From assembly GCA_001724265.1 (NCBI GenBank), contig MEDY01000233.1:1-64000 (forward strand): 64,000 nucleotides of DNA, given 5' to 3'. A program made the translations under genes and the position numbers. The stretch comes from Rhizaria sp. SCN 62-66 (taxonomy: Eukaryota > Rhizaria, unplaced). Under the pieces are notes generated by a model. That model made no database searches, was not told the origin of the DNA, and was given only the letters and a program-made list of their open reading frames with translations. Below are positions 45,201-56,063 of the stretch, piece after piece; within the stretch, counting starts at the first letter, position 1; each line of letters starts with the position of its first letter.

Positions 45201-48200
45201 GGCACCTATGTGCCCATTGACACCGAGGTTAAATTACGTTGTCTGTCGGGCTTTGCAGTTGATTCTGTTGCTGGTGCAGGCAACTACACTGCGGTTTGTA
45301 CTTCGCTCGGCGTTGGTCTTGGCGCAGAATGGTCAGATGAGTCTGCAGTCCCTGCTTGTGCTCCCACGGCGTGCGCTGCACTTGAAGCCAACACCACAGC
45401 AAGCAATACCATTGCCGTTCAAACAGGGTACGTGGTAGGGCAGACGGCGGAGTATGTGTGCGCGCCCGACATGTTCCGCGTGAGTGGTAACTCCAAGCGA
45501 AGCTGCTCTATTCCAGCTGACTACAATGGGGCGGAATGGGAACTGCTCTATCCACTCGAAGGCGAACTTGAGTGTATGCCGCAGTGCGACGCGCTTGTGC
45601 CGACAAATGCATGGAGCTTCATTTCGTATAGTGTCGCCGAAGTAGGAGACCCACGACTCCCAAACATTGTGGCAACGCTCTCGTGCGGTCCTGAACATCA
45701 ATTAAGCCACGATGCACCAGAGAAGCTCACATGTATTGTGCCAGACCCTGTCAACGCGCCTTTAATTGTGGCCTGGTCTGCGGTTGTTGACACTGCGACA
45801 TGGCTTGCCGGTGCATGCCAACCCACGTGTCTTGGCGCGCCGTCGTCATTGGAAGCCCCAGGATCCCAGTTTGTCTTTACGTACTCTTCAGACGGCTTGC
45901 CTTCGCCCGTGAGCGAGCGCTATACTGTGGGTGTTGTCGCGGAGCTGACGTGCGACTTGGGCTACGACGTCAATGGTGAAATGGGCACGAAGATTGCTGA
46001 TACAATCTGCGTTGATGGCTCCCCACCAACATGGATTGACGAGCTCGCGTGTGTTCCGCGCACGTGCAATCCGTTTAGTCCACCTACAGGAACCCTGACG
46101 GATGCTGACCAAGTCATTCCTTACACACTTGGAATGTCAGTAACGGTTACGTGTGATGATGGGTACAAGCCTTTGATGTCCGGACATAACGGAATATCAA
46201 CTGCAGTGTGTGCGGTTGACACGTCAAGCGAAGAGCTTTACTGGGCGTATCCCGAGATTGGGGTGTTTCCCTGCGTGGCTGTGTGCCCCACGCTAACCAT
46301 GCAATCGACATGGGACTGGGTTGATTATGAGACTTAGTACGCCGACGGTGTGCTCAACTTTGGCTCGGTTGCCCTCATTACGTGCGCAGAAAACTATACT
46401 TTGCACGCAGATTTGATAGCCGCGCCGCCCACGTGCATCTTTAATGACGACCCCGAGACAAATCCTCCTGAAGCCATCTGGTCGCGAGACAACGTGTGGC
46501 TTGACCAGAACGCGTGCGTTCTTAACGGCTGCACGGAATCTCCTGTTGCTGGAGCTAACGTACAGTCTCCTGGTGAATGGTTTTACACGCTTGCTGGGAA
46601 CGCTTATGTCGCTCCAGTCGCTCCTGACAATCTGTTTTTCGCTGGCGTTGTCGCAACACTCCAATGTCAGCCCGGTTACGAGGCATCAAAGCACGAAGAT
46701 GCTGCCGTATCGACTTCCGAATGCTTTGTTGACTTCTCTCAGTCTCCAGCGGTGGGTGTGTGGAGCCCCACGGCAACGTGCAAAAACTCTATCTGTGCAG
46801 ATCCAGCGTTACAAGTGCAGCAAAACCATCTTGTGTACACCACCGAGACTGAGAACTTGGTGGCCTTACGTACCACAGGCTTGCTAAGCTTTGATAGCGT
46901 TGTTGTTGAATGCGACGTTGGTTACGCGAGTGCGGCTGCGTCAAAGTTGAGCTACACGTGTCAGCCTAACATTGACGATCCTGATCAGCTCGAGTGGGTT
47001 ACTATGGTAAATGCTGAGGTGCCTGTCTGCGAGGTCGCAGGCTGTCTCCCAATTGAGAGCTTGCTGCCTGGTTATATCTTCGTTGCCAGCTACTCGCAGC
47101 CACAGGACAACGAAACGCGCTATCCCGTCGGCACAGTCATTTCTTTTTCATGCGCAAGTCCAATGGTGCCTGCACCCGCGCCAACTGCAGTGACATGCAT
47201 CAGTGACGCAGCTGCGCCAGGGGGGTCTCGTTGGAGCGCGCAGCCGAGTGAGATGCTGTCGCTCTCATGCGCAAATAGGTGCATAATTGCTGAGCTTGGC
47301 GGCTTTGCAAACGCGGAACTTCTAGATACAAGCAACACAGTCTTGAACCGCGACGTAGTGGAGATATACGCAAGCGAGCAGAACGTATATACCGTACGCT
47401 GCAACACGGGCTACGCCTTTGCGGCAGATCCTACGGCTGGTGTTTGGAGCAGCACTGTGCGCTGTCAAAGCACCGGGTGGGAGGCTGTAACAGGCCTTGC
47501 ACAAGTCGCAGATTGTGCGCCACAGCTGTGCCCTCAGCTGACGACGGATCCGACGCTGACTGCAAACGTGACATATCCAGCGGTGTATCTTGTTGAGGCA
47601 TCATATACGTGTACCGAGAATTTTTACGACACAAGTATTCGTGCTGGAGCCGCCGTGCCATTCAAGTGTGACGTGGTAGATCCTGTGGCTAATATTGCTG
47701 CGTGGATACAGCAGGACGCTGGTCCACTACCTACGTGTGTGCCACAGTGTCCGCTTCTTGCGTTCTCTGATGCACTCTTATTGCCATCTTACAGCAGTGC
47801 TTCGCGAACCGACGGCACGACTATGGCGCTTTCTTGCAACGCGCCTTTCTTAATCCGCAACTCAATTGCTGAGCTTAATATTGTCTGTGTTATCACTAAC
47901 GATGTTGCGGTGTGGACCCCAAACCCGCAGCAGCACGTCAATGTCAGCACTGCGTGCCTTAATTTGTGCGCGTTGTCTGGCCTCCCAAGCGCAGCCGGAC
48001 TTGAATGGGACGCTCTTGCTCTTGAGAATGATGATAAGCCAGGGTACTTTGCTACTGATGATGGCTTTATGGCTTCTTGCAGTGACACTACTCAGGCTCT
48101 TAAGGGAAGCACTAAAGGCACGTTTGAAATGACCTCGACAGTGCTTTGCGCCGGTTATCCTGCTGCCTGGGCCTTTACAAGCGCCAGTCCTACAATTGAG

Positions 48201-51200
48201 TATCCACCTTCCTGCGCAACCGTTGTTTGCAGCAGCTTACCCGACGGATTCGCTCCGATCACAGCACTGCCGGACCCCGCCATAATGACAACAGAGGTTG
48301 AGTTTGAGTGTGGGAGTGCGTACGAGCTCGTCAATGGGACCACCGCAAAAAGCGAGAAGTATACTTGCGACATTGTCTCTGGAACTCCACAGTGGCGTCG
48401 CTCCGACGTCTCTGCACCGGTGCTGCAATGCATTGCTTCGGCGCCTTGTGGCACCTTTACAGTCGACAACGGGACTGTGGCACTTGCAAATGGTGGCACA
48501 CTCGCGGATATCACGTGCGACATTGGCTTCACCAACTCTGGCGCGACGACGCGTTCTTGCGACACTGTCTCGGGGCTTTGGATGGAGTCTCTACCAACGT
48601 GTGTGCTTAACGCGGGCTGCAATGGGCCAGTCATAATCGATCCCCGCTTTCCTACAGGAGCGGGTTACTGGGTTGACAACGGCGACGACACTGCTATGTT
48701 CACATGCGCGGTTGAATACGAGTTTAGTCATAACTACGCCCTGCAGTCAGTGAGCTTGTCTTGCAGTGGCCCTAACTGGTGGGACTCAATCCCGACATGC
48801 GTTTTCTCACCTGTTTGCGCTTCATTCCCCTACAGCATTGTACCACTCACTCTAAAAGCTACTAACGGCTCTGATCTGGTGGCGTCGGCTGCGTTGCAGC
48901 CTCTTGGTGCGACTGCAAGAGCTGACTGCTCCACAGTCTCGGGCACTGTGCAAGCGTATCCCTCTATTGCTACCATAGGAACCGATGGCAAGCTTGCCCA
49001 GTGCACTCGCGACAGCGTGAATCCAACTGTGGCTGCGTGGGCTGCAACTGCACTTGCGTGTCTCATTGCTCCCGAAGTCATAAGTACAACAGTTACCGTG
49101 GATACATCCAGTGTCACTATTGAGATTGAATTTTCTGCTCCAACGTCGTGCCCTGTGCACACTCCGGGCCACGACCCTACAGCTGCGGCAACACTTCTAT
49201 GCTCGGCAGTTCTGTTAAACGTTGCATCACTGGGCACTGACCCGCTGTGCTCATGGCCGAATGAAACAAAATTCCGCATCCTACTGGGAGATAACTTTGA
49301 GTACACATTAAGCACTTCGCTGACAGTGCGTAGTGGTGTTGTCAAGCTGGCCTTGAGTGCTGCCGTAGCTTTAGTTCCTGGCTCAAGCGCAAGCAGTTTT
49401 AACGCAAACGCAATGCCCGCAGTGGCTAATGACGTTGTTGCGCCTAAGCCCGCTGCACCGATTGCTGCCGCACCGGTTCTTGTGGCGATGACATCAAACT
49501 CCAGCGTGGCCGCCTGCAAGACCGCGACAATCTCGATCTCCAGCGCGACCACGGGTGGTGCTGGCGGTGCACTAACGTACAAGTACGTGCTTACTTCGAC
49601 CACTGCAACAGGGTTCGCTCCCGCGCTTCCTTCAGGCTTTAGTGCGCAAACTAGCGTGACGTTAGACTTTGCTAGTGTTTATATCGGCGAACACGTTGTC
49701 ATGGTTACCGCGCATGATTGGCTTGGTCAAGAAAGCTCGCAAACTCTCACAATTGTCTCATTCGCAGACACAATTTCGTTACAAGCAAACATCCTTGGCG
49801 ACGTATACACACGCACCCTTGCTTCTAGCGCGCCGTTGCCGCTAACTGCTACGTTACGCGCATTGTCTAATTGCGGCGACAGTTCTGCAATTGCTGTAAC
49901 ACATTCATGGGCCACTGGTACAACGCTATTGAGCTCACAACTGTCGTTAATCATACCCGCGTACACGTTCGTTGCAGGATCTGTTTCTGTTCTTACTTAC
50001 ACTGCTACATTATCAGCTAATCCCATCGTTAAAGCTGAATTCAATGTGACAATAACAGTAAACAGTCTTGCCCCACGTGTGACAATGACCGCGCTAGCTT
50101 CAGAACGTGCTCCTCTTGTTTCAGTGACATCACAAACTGCGCTCGCATCTAGTGTGGGCGCATACACTGCTGCCAACGCTGTTACTCTTGTTACCACTTC
50201 AATTGCATCGCCACAGCGGCTTATCGCTACGATTTCACCGCAACCACTTGCGTTTTCAACTACAGGCACACTGGATCGCAACACTAACAAAGACGTTGTG
50301 GCCTACACGTGGTCTTGTTACCGCACTGCGCAAAGCTACTCTACCAACACGTGGGATGCAACTGATTGCCCCAATGAGATTACCAGTGTGCTTGCAGGTG
50401 GCACACCACCTGAGATTCCAGCCAGTGCCATTGCGCTGTTGGCGCGCAACGACAACACTGAGCTCCGTGCTGTGCTTGTTGTCGCTCTCACGGTTACCTC
50501 AAGTGGCGCAGCGCCTTTGCGCGCGCGCACTGTGGCTCGGTTTGAAATCCTGCCAGCACTGGAGTTTTTCACGCGGCCCACAGTTATTCTACCGGTTGAG
50601 ACCGTAGCCACAGTGCTGCACATGTCGCCCCTTGTACCATTGCGTTTTGCGGCGAACGCAGCGGGGCCCAATCGCACTTACGCGCTGCTGTGGGCTTGTG
50701 AAAGCGGAAATATTAATGTTTCATCTTCCGGCACCCTTGCTTCGCCGCTAACGGGAGCTAATCTTGTCGTATCTGCTGCCGCGCTGCAACCCAACCAAAC
50801 GTATTCGTTCCGCGTATCAATTTTTGTCACTGCAGTAACAGGCCCAGCGTTTCCAAACGCACTTCCGCCGTCTGCAGCCGTAACAGCGGCTGCCAACCCC
50901 GCCCGTGCACCTGGCCCCTTACCGGGCGAGTTTACCAGCGCCGTTATAACTGTGCACACATCTGCTTTGCCATTTGGCGGTGTGTGTGCACAAGTAGATC
51001 AGTCAAACGACGCCGTGACAGGAGCCCGTGCCGTGGTGCGCTGTACTGGTTGGGCTGCGGAAATAACTGAGTTGCCCCTGAGGTACCGTTTCCTGCGCGC
51101 TGATACGGGCTTAATGCTTGCTGCCACAGACGTTGCGCCCGTTGCTGAGCTTACGCTCCTGGAAGGCACCACTGCCATTAACGTCGAGGTTATCAGCTCT

Positions 51201-54200
51201 CTTGGCGTTGCTGTCACAGTTTCTGTGAATGTAACGATTGCGCCCGCCGCGGCCCCAACACTGCCAGCGTTGCTGGCTGAGGCTGTAAATACTGTGCAAA
51301 ATAAAGATGCGTGGGGTTTTGTCCAAGCCGCCGCCTCTGCAACTTTGCTGTTGAATGACAGCGCTACAGTTAACGCGAGCACGAGCACAGCAGCGCGGAT
51401 GCAGATTTTTGCTCTGCTGACTGACCCTACTGTATCTGCGCTATTGCTTGACGCGGAGACTGCGGATCGCGATAGCGTGACAAACAACAGTGATGTTGAT
51501 GATGACAGTGAAGATGTTCTTTTGCGACGAAGCCAAAGCACGTTGGAAACTGGCGAAGCCTCGTTGGGCTCAGCTGTGGCCGTGCAGTTGCTTTCAACTC
51601 TTGTGCGCTCTGGAGTGTTTATCAACGACAACGATAATGCCAGCGGCGGCCACATGTCCTTTATCGACGCCACACTTGCATTAGACTTAAGTTCACGCCA
51701 TGTGCAGACAATGTTGCTCCGGGAGCGTCTTGTTGGTACCACAACGTTGTCTAGCCTTGTTGCTCTTGTTGACGCTGCTGTACAGATTTTGTATCTCAAG
51801 CTGTCTCTTAACGGCAAAAGTTCTAATCACTTGGTTCCCGAACTGCCGTTTATGCGCGCACTTAGCAACAACAACACTGGCAGTTCAGAAAGTGTCGCGT
51901 CGATTTTGTCTGCACGCACCGATGTTGTCGTAGCTGCTGCGCTGCAAGACGCGGTTGCCGGTGAGGATCCTGCGACTATGATAAGTGGTGATCTTGCTTA
52001 TGTTGCTTTACGCTTACTTGCTCAAGGTGATTCTGACGTCGAAATCACGCTTCCGCAAGATGAGACTGACAGCGAGGGCTCCGGTAGTGAGTCTTTAGTC
52101 AATATTGCCGGCATTAGCAGTGATAGCCACAGCGTCACTATTTCTTCACTGACGAGCAGTGTTGCCCGTGCTCACACTGTGCTACAAAGGCTGCGCTCTA
52201 ACCAACCAGCACATATCTTTGCAACTAAGGCAAACACGGCTATGAAATCTAAGGGCGTACGCGTGCCTGGTGCGCTGGTGAAGACTATTGGCGGCAGTTC
52301 AGGTGGCAAACTTGACGCTGGCATTTCTGCTCTGCTCCGCGCTTCTTTGCTATCGTCGGATTCTCTTGAGAACAACGACACGCGGTTGCCTGATACTGAG
52401 GCCGGCGAGCCGGCTGCGGCGCCACTCAAGGGCATGTTTGCAGGCTCGGTTGGCTTAACACTTTTTGACGCGAGTGGCGCTGAGATAAAAATATCAAACA
52501 CTGGTGTTAGCATTGTCGTCAGCAACGGCACTGCACCCGCGCCTATCTCGGCTTCGGAGGCCGACAGGGTCTTTATAGTGACAATCCCACACGAACAAAC
52601 GCTGCCTGTAAACTACACCGCAACGTGCCAGTTTCTCGATGAAGTCACAAACATGTGGAGCCAGCGCGGCTGTGCGGTGGCTGAGGCAACGTCAGAGTAC
52701 ACAATTTGCAAATGCAATCACTTGACCATGTTTTCCGTCCGTCTATCACCCAAATACTTTGCACCTAGGGTTCTCTCGCTCAACGTAAAGTCTTTTACAA
52801 GCATTTCATGGAACCAAATTTCCCGCAACCCCGCGCCTCTAATTTCACTTTGTGTGTGGCTTGTGCTATTTTTGTTGCTCGTTTGGTTTGGCGCGCGCAT
52901 TGACCGCAAATACGACAAAAAGGGCATGTACAAGCTGTTGAGCGAGTGGCACCCATCGTCACAAATTCTCCTTACTAAAGCTGAGGAGTATGGCGTTGCG
53001 GCCAACGCATCGTCCTTTGCTTTCTTAAAGCGACGCTTTTGGCGCGTATTTCGCCGTGACCACACATGGCTTTGCCTGTGGTTGCGCCCGACAACGGATG
53101 ATTTTGGCTCTCAATCGCGCGGCGCAACCTCAGCGCTCACAGTTCTTATTGCGCTTGCTATTGCGGCGACTTTCTTTGGCTCACAAGAACGAGAGGCCGC
53201 AATGACAATTTCACTAATTACAACTGCAATTACGTTCCCCATTGGCAAGTTTTTTCAGCTTGTGTTTGAATTCTCAGACTCAGACCGGCTGAAACGTTTT
53301 ATTTACTACTACGCTGAGCATCTTGCCTTTCTTCACATTTATGGCTACTCCTCAGACAACTTCTTTACACCTGAACAGACCGCGCGGCTGTTGGCGATGC
53401 CGCAAGTTGACATCCAAATGGTGCGTGACCTCGTCCCTGAGCTGGGCCGCTGGCGTGAAAGCGATGATGAGGCTGCCGAGCGCTACTCTTTTGCAATGCG
53501 CAGCAAGAGTATCAACACAAAATCAACAGAGATCAACGACACTGCTGACCAAACGCATATGTCGCGGCAGCCGGAGCCAATGATGCGCGTACCAAACACG
53601 TATAGCACACACCGCCAGCTTGAGCGTGACAATAAGATGTTGCGCGTGCTACTACGGTCAACGTTAACCCTTGATGCCGCTGACGTTGTCAATCATCACC
53701 GTCATCGGCCTTTTTACACGCGTCTGCCGCGAGGTCTTCGCATGTTTGGCATTGTGTCTGTAATGTTAATTGGACTAGCGTGCGTAATGCTGGTAATGGT
53801 AATGGGAATGGAGATGGACCGATCTGTGGGATCGACGGCTGTGCGAGATTGGCTTCTTTCTACTGCCGGTTCCGTTGTCACTGATGCATTTTTATCTGGC
53901 CCCATTATGGCGTTCATTCGCTCTACTATCATCTACTATGCTAAGTACATGCTACTCGGCCGATGCTTCACTCAGCCCTGGAAACGTTACGATTGCATGT
54001 CAAAGCTTGCCTCTTCGCGTCGCCTCTCAATCACCGCCATTAATGTGTCGTATCTTGAGGTCATGGGAGTCAAGGCCGAGCCACGGCTCCAATTCGACAC
54101 ACCCGAAGGCCTGACATGCAATTCAGATGATGAGCGTGCTGCCACCGTAGCAAAAGACACTAAAAAGAGCTCTTATGAGTGCAGCATGAGCGGGAACTGC

Positions 54201-54812
54201 TTCAAGCTTGCACGTGATAATTCACACATGGAACTCTTACATACTGACTTGCACTTGCAACCACGCGTGCATTCTCTTGTTGCGTCTACAATCACGACTC
54301 AGTTACCCAATGACTGCGCAAGACTGGCATCTTCCGGCAGCGTATTTTCTGTCACAGCATCTGGTAAATTCAATGAATCTAACTCTTTCTCCACTGGTGC
54401 TGACTTTGACTTCGCTGCGGATGTCACTGATGCGACTCTAGCAAGCACAATTGCTCTAAGTGTTACTTGTGCTCCTGATCAATCTTTTGCAAACATCCCA
54501 GATGAATTGACGCTACCAGATCAAATTTCCCCGGCAAATGTTGTGATTGCTAGCGCTATGACTGCAATATCACAAGACAACGAGCAAAACGACCCCGAGT
54601 CGTGCAGTCGCCATCACATTGCATACGGCGTCGATGTGACGGCTGTGTCGCACTCCGACGACAGCGATGACGATGAAGATAACCACATGGCTGATTCTGC
54701 TGCTCAAATCCGGTACTATGACAATGACGCTTTGTGGGATGGGGACGATGACTACGGCCGGTCTTCAGGGGACGAAATCTCGGTCAGCCATCTGCGCGTC
54801 CACTTTCGCTGA
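39297..54812 (+). CDS. Giant polycystin-1-like GPS receptor with Cys-module triads, read through three TAG
   Basis: Three exons (39297-39411, 39605-40131, 40293-54812; stop TGA) give 5,053 residues, three of them TAG-coded. Exon 1 is a signal peptide (MSAHCVLRVSRLVHTFFATW, then ALLLATLSSPSTIFSVNA), spliced by GTACGT to CCCAG. Residues 40-1160 are an unassigned beta-rich ectodomain. About 1160-3130 holds 26 or so Cys modules resembling sushi/CCP repeats (CDTGYSF, CDDGYT, CLPGYAV). About 3130-4320 is REJ/GAIN-like. The GPS is canonical: C-x10-W, then CKCNHLT at 4354-4359, cleaved between L and T by family. The first membrane helix (ISLCVWLVLFLLLVWFGARI) follows. Then come a cytosolic stretch ending DHTWLCLWLRP and later helices (FPIGKFFQLVFEF, then WLLSTAGSVVTDAFLSGPIM) that match polycystin-1 order. 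No PLAT domain is seen between them. It is probably a surface or ciliary receptor. Confidence 0.87.
39859..39861 (+). other. In-frame TAG, exon 2 of the GPS receptor
   Basis: TAG lies between GATSA and HSVFSGAV. The same frame then runs 90 codons (HSVFSGAVYNNTSADSNYES, later NWNRWLEIKSDTPDGGF) to the GTACGT donor at 40132. Confidence 0.85.
44130..44132 (+). other. In-frame TAG in a C-type Cys module
   Basis: TAG follows DEFRPVCE and precedes HWVAPNDDKAVYTCELKG, in the C module of triad 1. The next Cys of the module follows in register. Sister modules have P, T, D, V or E at the aligned position, so the residue is not constrained. Confidence 0.9.
46335..46337 (+). other. In-frame TAG in an A-type Cys module
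   Basis: TAG lies 17 codons after the module Cys, between WDWVDYET and YADGVLNFGSVALITC. The sister module reads SYSTGTYA at this place, so TAG replaces a small polar position; this fits Gln a little better than Leu but does not decide it. Confidence 0.9.
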
Positions 54813-56063
54813 GCACTGAAATACGCCGTGTCGCATGACTTGCGATGAAAATAAGTTTCTTCACAACTAGTCGGATCTATTTTAATATGTTTCTTTTATT
54901 TTTAATTGTTTTTATTACTTTCACCACGATTGAATACTCTTACATGTATCTTCATTTTCGTATGAACCATGTTGCTCATGAGCGACCTATTTGCAAAGAC
55001 GCATTACGAGGGTTTGTCGTTCTTGAATCACCATACTAGTAATCATTATGTCAATATCTTCTCATTAATCAGTGTCCGCAACGCTTGCATTAGCGCGTGA
55101 TCGTACACTTCACTCTATCTTGTCGTTTGCGTCGTCGATGCTGTGGTTCTGTTTGTGAACAGTCAGTCACTGATTGCAAAAGAATCAGATCACGAACACG
55201 CCTGCGCTTGCTCTTCGAACTCGTCCAGTCTACTTCTGTGACATACTATGTTTTCTATAGACACTATGACGAGTTTCTCTTTAAAGGAACATTCCCATAA
55301 TTAGCGGTGCGTTTTATCTTAGACGCTATCAAGAATAGCGACTGCCCGCTTACTACTTTAAACCACTTCGCTTCAATAAACAAAAGCAACGTTTGACAAA
55401 AGATATATTGGAATTCACTTAAATATAAGGTTTAAAAAGTGATCACACAACCCGGAAGTTGAGATACGTTCATATTTATTAAAATAAGCATGCATTTGAA
55501 TGCGTGAGAACAATACGTCACTTATTTGCGACGTAGGAGCTGATGAAAAAACGCGTTTTAGTGTCTATACAGAGTGATGCTCTCCTGATGACGGCGTTTC
55601 GCGCATCACCTTCAAACAAAACAGATGAAGATTGGCTGTGATGGCGGATGAGCCGTGGGTGTGAGAAAAAGAAAACAATCAAAAAGTCGATAAATCAATG
55701 AAAATGCAGCCCATATGAACAAGTTAACGTGATTATGTGGGTTGAAAAAGAAAACAAACACAATGTAACGACGAAGCAGTAAACTTGTTAAGTTTTAGGT
55801 AGTGATACTGGAGCATATGAACTCGTGGCTTGAGATAAGTTGAGACTCGCACACTTAGCAAAAGTGGCACAACTTGGCAACTTGGTGAGAGATAATACGA
55901 CGGCAAGTTTAAATACATAAGTACATCAAAACCTAAAACATTGCTAAAAATAAAACAAATAATAACATAAAGTACGTGACGTGTTACGAAAACGCAAAAA
56001 AAAAGAAAAGAAGCAAAAACAACAACAAAAAACAAAAACACAACAACGGCCGATTCGCAGTGT
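54813..56063. other. Convergent intergenic region, 1.25 kb
   Basis: The 3' ends of the two GPS genes face each other. The DNA is AT-rich, with A-rich runs near 55998-56045 just after the stop of the minus-strand gene. No RNA gene or supported open frame is seen. Confidence 0.5.

Larger units (their letters stand above)
43596..49059 (+). repeat. Eight copies of a three-module Cys super-repeat
   Basis: Sushi-like modules occur in an A-B-C order. A modules begin at Cys codons 43602, 44247, 44907, 45585, 46284, 47043, 47748 and 48447, i.e. spacings of 215, 220, 226, 233, 253, 235 and 233 residues, all in one frame. Typical A starts are CPAVTMGSNW and CPTLTMQSTW; typical B segments contain CLPGYAVN or CLSGFAVD; typical C starts are CPLYAAD or CAALEAN. 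DNA copies are well diverged, so the array is old. Two of the TAG codons lie inside it and do not disturb the spacing. Confidence 0.85.
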
